Source: Streptomyces sp. NBC_01275
Lineage (GTDB): Bacteria; Actinomycetota; Actinomycetes; Streptomycetales; Streptomycetaceae
NCBI RefSeq assembly: GCF_026340655.1
Contig: NZ_JAPEOZ010000001.1
Coordinates: 6,324,001 to 6,388,000, forward strand
Reading direction: 5' to 3'
Length of the DNA stretch: 64,000 nt
Both the position numbers and the translations under genes were made by a program. The notes below the pieces were generated by a model. It did not search any database. It worked only from the letters and a program-made list of their open reading frames with translations, and was not told the DNA's origin. Positions 26,381 to 33,406 of the stretch are shown here, piece after piece. Numbering within the stretch: position 1 is the first letter of the stretch; every line of letters starts with the position of its first letter.

Positions 26381-27139
26381 ATGGCTACAGGCAACCCCGA
26401 GGGCAAGCGGCAGCCGCCGGAGGAACAGCGCCTGGGACCGGTCCTCCGAAGGCGGGGCCAGGTCACGGCGAGCACCACCGACCAGCGGTTGCTGGACGCC
26501 GGCGGCCCCTCGGACTGGGTCCACACCGACCCCTGGCGCGTGCTGCGCATCCAGTCGGAGTTCATCGAAGGCTTCGGCACCCTCGCCGAACTCCCGCCCG
26601 CGATCAGCGTGTTCGGCTCCGCGCGCACCCCGGTGGACTCGCCGGAGTACGCGGCGGGCGTCCAGCTGGGCAGCGCGCTGGTCGACGCCGGGTGGGCGGT
26701 GATCACGGGCGGCGGCCCGGGCGCGATGGAGGCGGCCAACAAGGGCGCGTGCGAGGCCGGCGGCATCTCGGTGGGCCTCGGCATCGAACTGCCCTTCGAG
26801 CAGGGCCTCAACCCCTACGTCGACATCGGCCTGAACTTCCGCTACTTCTTCGTCCGCAAGATGATGTTCGTGAAGTACGCGCAGGGCTTCGTCGTCCTGC
26901 CCGGCGGTCTCGGCACCCTGGACGAGCTCTTCGAGGCCCTCACCCTCGTCCAGACCCAGAAGGTCACCCGCTTCCCGATCGTCCTCTTCGGCACGGAGTA
27001 CTGGGGCGGCCTCATCGACTGGCTGAAGAACACCCTGATCGCCCAGGGCAAGGCCTCCGACAAGGACCTCCTCCTGTTCCACGTCACGGACGACGTGGAG
27101 GAGGCGGTGGCCCTGGTGTCGAAGGAGGCCGGCCGCTAG
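26381..27139 (+). CDS. LOG-family protein (TIGR00730; probable nucleoside 5'-monophosphate phosphoribohydrolase)
   Basis: A 252-residue Rossmann-fold protein. Motifs GGGPGAMEAANKGA and PGGLGTLDELFEAL (near residue 172) are the two diagnostic LOG signatures, including the catalytic Arg/Glu region RKMMFVKYAQGFV. Known members release the base from cytokinin-type or other nucleoside monophosphates. The ATG at 26381 has GGAGGGAG 7 bases upstream, better than the ATG at 26351. Position after dapE and before a FolP2-like gene matches the order in M. tuberculosis (Rv1202-Rv1205-Rv1207, recollection). Confidence 0.9.
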   Translation: MATGNPEGKRQPPEEQRLGPVLRRRGQVTASTTDQRLLDAGGPSDWVHTDPWRVLRIQSEFIEGFGTLAELPPAISVFGSARTPVDSPEYAAGVQLGSALVDAGWAVITGGGPGAMEAANKGACEAGGISVGLGIELPFEQGLNPYVDIGLNFRYFFVRKMMFVKYAQGFVVLPGGLGTLDELFEALTLVQTQKVTRFPIVLFGTEYWGGLIDWLKNTLIAQGKASDKDLLLFHVTDDVEEAVALVSKEAGR

Positions 27140-27155
27140 ACGGGGACGCCGGCGC

Positions 27156-28016
27156 TCACGCCAGACCCCTGCGGGCCACCGTCGGAGGGCGGTGGCCCGC
27201 GATCGTCGCGACCATGTCCAGGATCTGCCGGGTCTCCGCCACCTCGTGGACCCGGTAGACCTGGGCCCCCAGCCACGCCGACACCGCGGTCGTGGCCAGC
27301 GTGCCCAGGAGTCGTTCCTTCACCGGACGGTCCAGCGTCTCCCCGACGAAGTCCTTGTTGGACAGCGAGACCAGCACCGGCCACCCCGTCTCGACCATCT
27401 CGTCGAGCCGCCGCGTCGCCTCCAGGCTGTGCCGCGTGTTCTTGCCGAAGTCGTGTCCCGGATCGATCATGATCGACTCCCTCGGCACCCCCAGCCCCAC
27501 CGCGCGCTCCGCCAGCCCCACGGTCACCCGGAGAATGTCCGCCATGACGTCGTCGTACGTCACCCGGTGCGGACGCGTCCGGGGATCCGCGCCCCCCGCA
27601 TGCGTGCACACCAGTCCGACCCCGTACCGCGCGGCGACCTCTGCGAGCCCCGGGTCCACCCCGCCCCACGCGTCGTTCAGCAGATCGGCGCCCGCCTCGC
27701 AGACCGCCTCCCCGACCTCCGCCCGCCAGGTGTCCACGCTGATGATCACGTCCGGGAAACGGCGGCGCACCTCGGCCACGAAGCCGACCGTCCGCCGCGC
27801 CTCCTCCTCGGCGGTCACCTCTTCGCCGGGTCCGGCCTTCACCCCGCCGATGTCGATGATGGCGGCCCCCTCCGACACCGCCTGCTCCACGCGCGCGAGG
27901 GCCGGCTCGTCGCGGAAGGTGGCTCCCTGGTCGTAGAAGGAGTCCGGGGTCCGGTTCACGATCGCCATGATCACCGGCTCGTGGACCCCGAATTCACGCC
28001 CGCCCAGCCTGAGCAT
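27156..28016 (-). CDS. folP2: Dihydropteroate synthase-like protein, FolP2 type
   Basis: A 286-residue TIM-barrel pterin-binding protein. The order DHPS signatures is kept (MAIVNRTPDSFYDQG, VSVDTWRAEV, LLNDAWGG, IMIDPGHDFGKN, VSLSNKDFVGE, YRVHEVAETRQIL). However the loop that is DVGGESTRPG in true synthases reads DIGGVKAGPG, and the substrate-closing R of the first loop is changed. Such substitutions mark FolP2 paralogues, which lack dihydropteroate synthase activity in mycobacteria. Location between the LOG gene and a DivIVA-like gene supports FolP2. It is divergent from the DivIVA-like gene. True function unknown. Confidence 0.82.
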   Translation of the reverse strand: MLRLGGREFGVHEPVIMAIVNRTPDSFYDQGATFRDEPALARVEQAVSEGAAIIDIGGVKAGPGEEVTAEEEARRTVGFVAEVRRRFPDVIISVDTWRAEVGEAVCEAGADLLNDAWGGVDPGLAEVAARYGVGLVCTHAGGADPRTRPHRVTYDDVMADILRVTVGLAERAVGLGVPRESIMIDPGHDFGKNTRHSLEATRRLDEMVETGWPVLVSLSNKDFVGETLDRPVKERLLGTLATTAVSAWLGAQVYRVHEVAETRQILDMVATIAGHRPPTVARRGLA

Positions 28017-28150
28017 CGCCTGTGACCTCTCCTAGTACCTGCTGCACATCCGCCGCCTGAGACCCTAACCGTCGGACCCGCATGGCACGATCGGACCCTG
28101 ACACACCTGACACATCCGAGACCGAGCACACCGAGCGTGGAGACCCACCG

Positions 28151-28522
28151 ATGGTTATGTTCCTGTTCCTGGTCATCGCGCTCGCCGTCGTGGTCGCCGC
28201 GGTGACACTCGCCGTGGTGGGCGGCGGCGAGGGCACCGGCCCGCTGCCGGAGGTCGCCCCCGAGCGACTGCACGACCCGCTGCCCCCGGACCGCCCGGTC
28301 GACCGGTCCGACGTCGACGCCCTCCGCTTCCCCCTCGCCGCCCGCGGCTACCGCATGGCGGACGTCGACGATGCCCTGAACCGCCTCGCCGCCGAGCTCG
28401 AAGAGCGCGACGCCCGCATCGCCGACCTGGAGTCCGCCCTGTCCGGCGCCGAGAAGACCCTCTCGGCCGCCGCGCCCCACGTCTCCATGGAGAAGCCGTC
28501 CGCCGAGGGCGAGACGCCGTGA
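28151..28522 (+). CDS. DivIVA-domain-like membrane protein
   Basis: A 123-residue protein with one N-terminal membrane helix, MVMFLFLVIALAVVVAAVTLAVVGG. A DivIVA-type segment follows: DALRFPLAARGYRMADVDDALNRLAAELEERDARIADLESAL, where FPLAxRGYRMxEVD is the diagnostic turn, then a coiled coil. The ATG at 28151 has GGAG upstream; an in-frame ATG at 28082 is possible but its product is not typical. It overlaps tag by 4 bases. M. tuberculosis carries an equivalent gene (Rv1209) next to tagA (recollection). Likely role in polar or division-site localisation. Confidence 0.85.
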   Translation: MVMFLFLVIALAVVVAAVTLAVVGGGEGTGPLPEVAPERLHDPLPPDRPVDRSDVDALRFPLAARGYRMADVDDALNRLAAELEERDARIADLESALSGAEKTLSAAAPHVSMEKPSAEGETP

Positions 28523-29103
28523 GCGACGGCACGGCACTCGCCGGCGCGGACGGCGTGCTGCGCTGCCCCTGGGCGCTGTCCACGCCGGACTATGTGACGT
28601 ACCACGACGAGGAGTGGGGCCGCCCGGTCCACGGCGACGGCGCGCTCTTCGAACGGCTCTCCCTGGAGGCCTTCCAGTCCGGCCTGTCCTGGATCACCAT
28701 CCTGCGCCGCCGCGAGGGCTTCCGCGCGGCCTTCTCGGGCTTCGGGATCGCGGACGTGGCGGCCTTCACGGACACCGACCGCGAACGCCTCCTGGCCGAC
28801 GCGGGCATCATCCGCAACCGCGCCAAGATCGACGCGACGATCGCCAACGCGCGCGTGCTGGTCGGCTGGGCGCCGGGCGACCTGGACGAGCTGATCTGGT
28901 CCCACGCCCCCGACCCGGCCGCCCGCCCGATCCCCAAGACCCTCGCCGACGTCCCGGCGGTGACCGACGAGTCGACGGCCCTGTCGAAGGCGCTGAAGAA
29001 GCGGGGACTGCGGTTCGTGGGCCCGACGACGGCGTACGCCTTGATGCAGGCGTGCGGACTGGTGGACGACCACCTTCAGGCGTGCGTGGCGAGACAGGGC
29101 TGA
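28519..29103 (+). CDS. tag: DNA-3-methyladenine glycosylase I
   Basis: Base-excision repair enzyme of 194 residues that removes 3-methyladenine. Family hallmarks are RCPWALSTPDYVTYHDEEWGRPVHGD with the conserved Cys/His/Glu at the N-terminus, FERLSLEAFQSGLSWITIL, IIRNRAKIDATIANA and the C-terminal FVGPTTAYALMQACGLVDDH. The terminal His/Cys residues complete the structural zinc site. GTG start overlapping the DivIVA-like gene stop (GTGA) shows coupling. Confidence 0.94.
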   Translation: MSDGTALAGADGVLRCPWALSTPDYVTYHDEEWGRPVHGDGALFERLSLEAFQSGLSWITILRRREGFRAAFSGFGIADVAAFTDTDRERLLADAGIIRNRAKIDATIANARVLVGWAPGDLDELIWSHAPDPAARPIPKTLADVPAVTDESTALSKALKKRGLRFVGPTTAYALMQACGLVDDHLQACVARQG

Positions 29104-29104
29104 G

Positions 29105-29137
29105 CCGCCCGGCGCCTGCGCCGAGCGGCCCGGGCGG
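29105..29137. terminator. Imperfect hairpin between convergent tag and enoyl-CoA hydratase genes
   Basis: CCGCCCGG (29105-29112) pairs with CCGGGCGG (29130-29137) around a GC-rich loop with an inner GGCGCCTGCGCC hairpin. Placement between convergent stops suggests a shared terminator. Confidence 0.45.
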
Positions 29138-29144
29138 TCAGGCG

Positions 29145-29948
29145 TCAGCGGCCCAAATACTTGGGCTTCTCCTTGTTCACGAACGCCTGCACCGCGATCG
29201 CGTGATCCTCGGACGCCCCGGCCCGCGCCTGGAGTTCGTCCTCCTTCTCCAGGGTCTCCTCGAGCGAGTGCGACAACCCGTAGGCCACCGCCTCCTTGAG
29301 CGCCCCGTACGCCACGGTCGGCCCGGAGGCGAGCGCCCGCGCGACCTTGGCGGCCTCGGCGTGCAGTTCGGAGGTCGGCACGAGACGGTTGGCGATACCC
29401 AGCTCGTACGCCTCCTGCGCCGAGATGCTGCGCGGGAAGAGCAGCAGGTCGGCGGCTCGCCCGGGGCCGATCATCCGGGGCAGCGTCCAGGAGACGCCGG
29501 AGTCCGCGGTCAGCGCGACGCCCGCGAAGGAGGTGTTGAAGGCCGCCGTGTCCGCGACCACCCGGTAGTCCGCGGCCAGCGCGAACCCGAACCCGGCCCC
29601 GGCCGCGACCCCGTTCACCCCGGCCACCACGGGCTTCCGCATCCCCGTCAGCGCCTTCACGATCGGGTTGTAGTGCTCCCGCACGGTCGTCATGGTCTGC
29701 CCGGTCCCGGCCTCCCGGTCGGCGACCAGCAGTCCGATGTGCTCCTTCAGGTCCTGCCCGACGCAGAACGCCCGCTCGCCGGCCGCCGTCAGCAGCACGG
29801 CCCGTACGGCGTCGTCGTCCGCGGCGGCCCGTACCGCGTCCCGGAGGGCGACCTTGGCGGCGATGTTCAGCGCGTTCATCGCCTCGGGGCGGTTCAGCGT
29901 GATCGTCGCGAGCCCGTCGCTCACCTCGTAGAGCACGGTGTCGGCCAT
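29145..29948 (-). CDS. Enoyl-CoA hydratase/isomerase family protein
   Basis: Crotonase-fold enzyme of 267 residues acting on an acyl-CoA. Visible are ITLNRPEAMNALN, the first oxyanion-hole region AFCVGQDLKEH, the second at GVNGVAAGAGFGFALAADYRV and the C-terminal helix PKYLGR. The position of the general acid (Glu in other hydratases) is occupied in FNTSFAGVALTADSGVSWTLP by Asp-Ser, closer to PaaG-type isomerases/hydratases of phenylacetate or fatty acid metabolism. A 29-base palindrome sits 26 bases upstream. The exact substrate cannot be read. Confidence 0.9.
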   Translation of the reverse strand: MADTVLYEVSDGLATITLNRPEAMNALNIAAKVALRDAVRAAADDDAVRAVLLTAAGERAFCVGQDLKEHIGLLVADREAGTGQTMTTVREHYNPIVKALTGMRKPVVAGVNGVAAGAGFGFALAADYRVVADTAAFNTSFAGVALTADSGVSWTLPRMIGPGRAADLLLFPRSISAQEAYELGIANRLVPTSELHAEAAKVARALASGPTVAYGALKEAVAYGLSHSLEETLEKEDELQARAGASEDHAIAVQAFVNKEKPKYLGR

Positions 29949-30328
29949 GGCGTTTCCCCTCCGTGTCGCGGCTCCGGACGTACTACTGGTCAGTACGTCC
30001 GGTGTACCAGGACAGCATGGCGGAGATCACCGTCCACGGACCGGACCCGACGTGTGACCTGCGTCAAAGAATTCGGGCGGGTTTACGGACCGTGGGTGTC
30101 TGTGCGGCCGCGAAGTATCGCAGCCACATCGCCGAATTGAGTGGTTTTGCTCGCGCGCGTTGCCCAAGCGATGCCGACTGATGTTGGTCATCGGGTCCTG
30201 AGATGCGGGATAATGGCCGGGAAGCAATGTGTTCGATGCCGGTGTCGCGTATCCCACGCTGGACTGCGCGTGCCCTTCGTGGGCCGTCGGCTTTGACGGT
30301 TGAGCTGGTTTCAGGAAGGGGAACGAGC
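29949..30328. promoter_or_regulatory. Divergent regulatory region between enoyl-CoA hydratase and DUF3117 genes
   Basis: Around 380 bases without a gene. Left part holds an operator-like palindrome (29974-30002). In the right part TTGGTC at 30184-30189 and GATAAT at 30209-30214 are separated by 19 bases, a slightly long spacer for a vegetative promoter, and would drive the DUF3117 gene with a leader of about 110 bases. No coding-like frame seen. Confidence 0.4.
29974..30002. promoter_or_regulatory. Perfect inverted repeat upstream of enoyl-CoA hydratase (candidate TetR-type operator)
   Basis: CCGGACGTACT (29974-29984) and AGTACGTCCGG (29992-30002) are exact reverse complements around ACTGGTC. 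The core also contains an inner ACTACTGGTCAGT near-palindrome resembling operators of TetR regulators of acyl-CoA metabolism. It lies 26 bases before the hydratase ATG. Confidence 0.6.
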
Positions 30329-30496
30329 ATGGCGGCCATGAAGCCGCGGACGGGCGATGGTCCGCTCGAGGTGACCAAGGAGGGGCGGGGCATCGTCATG
30401 CGCGTTCCGCTCGAAGGCGGCGGGCGGCTCGTCGTCGAGCTGACCCCCGACGAGGCCGACGCGCTCGGCGACGCCCTCAAGAAGGTCGTCGGCTGA
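30329..30496 (+). CDS. DUF3117 protein (55 aa)
   Basis: Small conserved actinobacterial protein, unknown function. It reads MAAMKPRTGDGPLEVTKEGR, then GIVMRVPLEGGGRLVVELTPDEADALGDALKKVVG, the full DUF3117 sequence. It begins at an ATG preceded by AGGAAGGGG. Equivalent to M. tuberculosis Rv1211 next to tagA (recollection). It is too short to carry a catalytic domain and may be a small binding protein. Confidence 0.92.
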   Translation: MAAMKPRTGDGPLEVTKEGRGIVMRVPLEGGGRLVVELTPDEADALGDALKKVVG

Positions 30497-30518
30497 CGCG
30501 CCAGCGACCATACCCCTT

Positions 30519-30560
30519 CAGCGGCTCCGGCATCCTTCTGGGTGCCGGAGCCGCTGTTTT
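30519..30560 (+). terminator. Rho-independent terminator after the DUF3117 gene
   Basis: A 14-base perfect stem, CAGCGGCTCCGGCA (30519-30532) with TGCCGGAGCCGCTG (30543-30556), is followed at once by TTTT. It also lies downstream of the convergent O-methyltransferase gene. Confidence 0.9.
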
Positions 30561-30648
30561 CACAGGTGGGTCACAGAAGTGGTCACAGAGGTGAAGGGCG
30601 CGGTCGGCCCGAAAGGCCCAACAGGCGCGGTCGAACCAGGACGCGGAC

Positions 30649-31281
30649 TCAGCGCTTGACCGCGCACAGCAGTCCGTCGCCCACCGGAAGCAGCGACGGC
30701 ACCAGCTCCTGGCTCTCGCGCACCGCCCGCAGCAGCTCCCGGATCCGTATGACCTCGGTGGGCTGCGGTCCCGAGTCGACCGTGCGGCCGTTGGCGAAGA
30801 CGCCCTCGAAGGCGACCAGACCGCCGGGGCGCAGCAGGCGCAACGATTCAGCGAGATAGTCCAGGAATTCCAGGCGGTCGCCGTCGCAGAAGACGAGGTC
30901 GTAGCCGGCGTCCGCGAGCCGGGGCAGGACGTCGAGCGCGCGGCCCGGGATGAAGCGGGCCCGGTTGCTGGCGAAGCCGCAGGCCCGGAAGGCCTGCCGG
31001 GCGAACTGCTGATGCTCGGGCTCGGGGTCGACGGTGGTCAGGACGCCGTCGGGGCGCATGCCGTGCAGCAGATGGATCCCGGAGACGCCGGTACCGGTGC
31101 CGATCTCGGCGACCGCCTTGGCGTCCACCGCGCCGGCGAGCAGGCGCAGCGCGGCACCCGTGCTGGGCGACACCGAGCGCAGCCCTGCGTCGCGGGCCCG
31201 GTCACGGGCCCAACGCAGCGCTTCGTCCTCGGCGACATAGGCGTCGGCGAACGCCCAGCTCGTCTGCCGGTTGCCGGTAAT
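30649..31281 (-). CDS. O-methyltransferase (class I SAM-dependent), apparent ATT start codon
   Basis: A 210-residue methyltransferase with the SAM-binding phrase AVAEIGTGTGVSGIHLLHGM, acidic loop TTVDPEPEHQQFARQAF, and catalytic-fold motifs DLVFCDGDRLEFLDYL and RPGGLVAFEGVFANG. Conserved, coding-like sequence (TGNRQTSWAFADAYVAEDE, LRWARDRARDAG) extends well upstream of the first in-frame GTG at 31173. No ATG, GTG or TTG precedes it in frame. The ATT at 31281-31279 has AGGAG 6 bases upstream (31292-31288), ideal spacing, so I place the start there. It is divergent from the ECF sigma gene, as its homologue Rv1220c is from sigE in M. tuberculosis (recollection). Confidence 0.8.
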   Translation of the reverse strand: MTGNRQTSWAFADAYVAEDEALRWARDRARDAGLRSVSPSTGAALRLLAGAVDAKAVAEIGTGTGVSGIHLLHGMRPDGVLTTVDPEPEHQQFARQAFRACGFASNRARFIPGRALDVLPRLADAGYDLVFCDGDRLEFLDYLAESLRLLRPGGLVAFEGVFANGRTVDSGPQPTEVIRIRELLRAVRESQELVPSLLPVGDGLLCAVKR

Positions 31282-31370
31282 GACCCTCTCCTGTCCCCGT
31301 GGTTGCCTCGGCGTGACTGTATCCGTTGCCGCCGGGAACCCGCAGATGGGACCGGGCGTTTGAAGGGGTG

Positions 31371-31395
31371 GGAACGACGACCGGGGGACACAGTT
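31371..31395 (+). promoter_or_regulatory. Candidate ECF-type promoter of the sigma factor operon
   Basis: GGAAC at 31371-31375 and GTT at 31393-31395, separated by 17 bases, match the general ECF sigma promoter pattern. It lies about 116 bases before the sigma factor ATG, which would allow autoregulation. Confidence 0.45.
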
Positions 31396-31510
31396 GGATC
31401 ACGACGAGGGACCAGACGCCCAGCAAGTGCTGACGCAGCCGTATGAGCCGTATCAGCCCAGATCAATTTCTCGTAAAACCGCTTATCCGGAGCTAACGGG
31501 CGAGGTGGCT

Positions 31511-32296
31511 ATGGTAGGGGCTCCACTGGACACCACCAGAGCCGACAGGGGAGGTGCGGCCGCGCCTGTGGATCGGGGAGGAGCGCTGCGGCGCTTTCTC
31601 GGTTCGGCAGGTAGGCCGAAATCCGTGAACGACACCGCAGCTGACCCCAGCCACACCGCCGGCTTCGCCGCCGGTCAGGCCCAGACCGCGACCTTCTCCA
31701 CCGACGCGGACGGGCAGGCGTGGACTCCGCCCACGTGGGAGGAGATCGTCAGCATGCACAGCGGCCGGGTCTACCGGCTCGCCTACCGTCTGACCGGCAA
31801 CCAGCACGACGCCGAGGACCTCACGCAGGAGGTCTTCGTCCGCGTCTTCCGCTCGCTGTCGACCTACACGCCGGGCACCTTCGAGGGCTGGCTGCACCGC
31901 ATCACCACCAACCTCTTCCTGGACATGGTCCGCCGCAAGCAGCGCATCCGCTTCGACGCCCTCGGCGACGACGCGGCCGAGCGGCTGCCCAGCAAGGAGC
32001 CCACCCCGCAGCAGGCGTTCAACGACGCCCACTTCGACGCGGACGTCCAGCAGGCCCTCGACACCCTCGCGCCCGAGTTCCGCGCCGCGGTCGTCCTCTG
32101 TGACATCGAAGGACTGTCCTACGAGGAGATCGCCGCGACCCTGGGCGTCAAGCTGGGCACGGTCCGCTCGCGCATCCACCGCGGCCGTTCGCAGCTGCGC
32201 AAGGCACTCGCACACCGTTCGCCGAAGGCGCGCGCGGAGCGCCGCTCCTTCGTGCCCCGCGTTCCCGCTCTGGGAGGAGGGGGCGCGACCGCGTGA
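31511..32296 (+). CDS. sigE: RNA polymerase sigma factor, ECF family, SigE-like (mycobacterial SigE orthologue type)
   Basis: Group 4 sigma factor of 261 residues that should direct an envelope- or secretion-stress regulon. Region 2 reads [33 protein letters not shown] and [22 protein letters not shown]; region 4 reads [45 protein letters not shown] 90-residue N-terminal extension precedes region 2. The ATG at 31511 has GAGG 6 bases upstream; a TTG at 31394 would give a longer form. It overlaps the anti-sigma gene by 4 bases. Gene order (methyltransferase, sigma, anti-sigma, HtrA, TatB) matches M. tuberculosis sigE-rseA-htrA-tatB. Not to be confused with the S. coelicolor cell-envelope sigma called SigE. 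Confidence 0.9.
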   Translation: MVGAPLDTTRADRGGAAAPVDRGGALRRFLGSAGRPKSVNDTAADPSHTAGFAAGQAQTATFSTDADGQAWTPPTWEEIVSMHSGRVYRLAYRLTGNQHDAEDLTQEVFVRVFRSLSTYTPGTFEGWLHRITTNLFLDMVRRKQRIRFDALGDDAAERLPSKEPTPQQAFNDAHFDADVQQALDTLAPEFRAAVVLCDIEGLSYEEIAATLGVKLGTVRSRIHRGRSQLRKALAHRSPKARAERRSFVPRVPALGGGGATA

Positions 32297-33282
32297 GTGG
32301 ATCCCGACACGATCCCGCCGAACGACTGATGGCGGAACAGCACCTGGGAGACCGGCTCTCGGCCCTTGTGGACGGCGAGCTCGGTCATGACACGCGCGAG
32401 CGTGTGCTGGCGCATGTGGCGACCTGTCCGAAGTGCAAGGCGGAGGTCGACGCACAGCGCCGTCTGAAGAACGTCTTCGCGGAGGTCGCCCCACCGCCCC
32501 CCTCCGAGAGCTTCCTGGCCCGCCTCCAGGGCCTCCCCGGCGGCGGCGCGGACGGCGGCTCCACGCCGACCGGCGGCGGGGGCCTCGACGGCCGCTTCGG
32601 AACGTCCGGGGTGTTCGGCGTGCGCAGGGACGAGTCCTTCGAGTTCGGCTATGCGCCCGTCCGCGACCCCGGCTCCGTTCTGTCGCCCGGCCCGGACCGC
32701 GGCTTCCGCATCCACCCCGTCGGGCGCGGCGACCGGCACGACGCCGAGCGCTCGCGCAGTCTGCGGTTCGCGTTCGTCGCCGCCGGCGCGGTGTCGCTGG
32801 CCGCGATCGCCCTCGGCGGGATGACCAGCGTCGCCCCGACCGACACCACCGCGGACCCCCGCGGCGGCTCGGGCTCCGGGAGCAACGTGACACCGGCCCG
32901 CACCTCCGGCGCCGGCTCCGCGGCCACCCCCGAGAACCAGCGCCGCCGGGCCACCGGGCCGCTGCTCGCCCAGGGCGGCCAGCTGCTGCGCGGCAATGCG
33001 GTCGCCCCGACCGAGGTGTCCGCACCGCTGCTGCCCGGCGTGCCCTCCCCGGCCTTCGGGCAGGTCGAGCAGGCCCTGCACCGGCTCACCACGCCCATGC
33101 TGGCCGGCGCGGCGGCCATGTCCCCGCTGATACGTCCGCTCGGCACCGCCCAGCCGATCTCGCTGACCGCCTGGACCGCCGCCACCGCCCCGGAGGTCGC
33201 CGACCCCGGGCTGCTCGCCGCACCCGTCCCCGACACCACCTCCGCTCCCACCAGCTCACCTTCGCCGTACCGCGCCCGCTGA
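32293..33282 (+). CDS. rseA: Anti-sigma factor with zinc-binding (ZAS/zf-HC2) domain, RseA-like
   Basis: Membrane-anchored inhibitor of the preceding sigma factor, 329 residues. The N-terminal anti-sigma domain ([40 protein letters not shown]) holds the zinc motif H41-x3-C45-x2-C48. A Gly/Pro-rich linker leads to one membrane helix near residues 158-178 ([19 protein letters not shown]), and the C-terminal 150 residues are outside. The following HtrA gene fits a proteolytic release mechanism. GTG start within the sigma stop (GTGA). Confidence 0.9.
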   Translation: MSGSRHDPAERLMAEQHLGDRLSALVDGELGHDTRERVLAHVATCPKCKAEVDAQRRLKNVFAEVAPPPPSESFLARLQGLPGGGADGGSTPTGGGGLDGRFGTSGVFGVRRDESFEFGYAPVRDPGSVLSPGPDRGFRIHPVGRGDRHDAERSRSLRFAFVAAGAVSLAAIALGGMTSVAPTDTTADPRGGSGSGSNVTPARTSGAGSAATPENQRRRATGPLLAQGGQLLRGNAVAPTEVSAPLLPGVPSPAFGQVEQALHRLTTPMLAGAAAMSPLIRPLGTAQPISLTAWTAATAPEVADPGLLAAPVPDTTSAPTSSPSPYRAR

Positions 33283-33406
33283 CCACTGCGCCGGTCCGCC
33301 GCGAACCTGGTTGAATCCAGAGTGAACCGTGCCCTGCCAGGTGGCCGGGCGCGGTCGGCGGAGTACGCCGAGCCGTGCCCTGACCGGGCCCGACTGTGGG
33401 GAGAGC

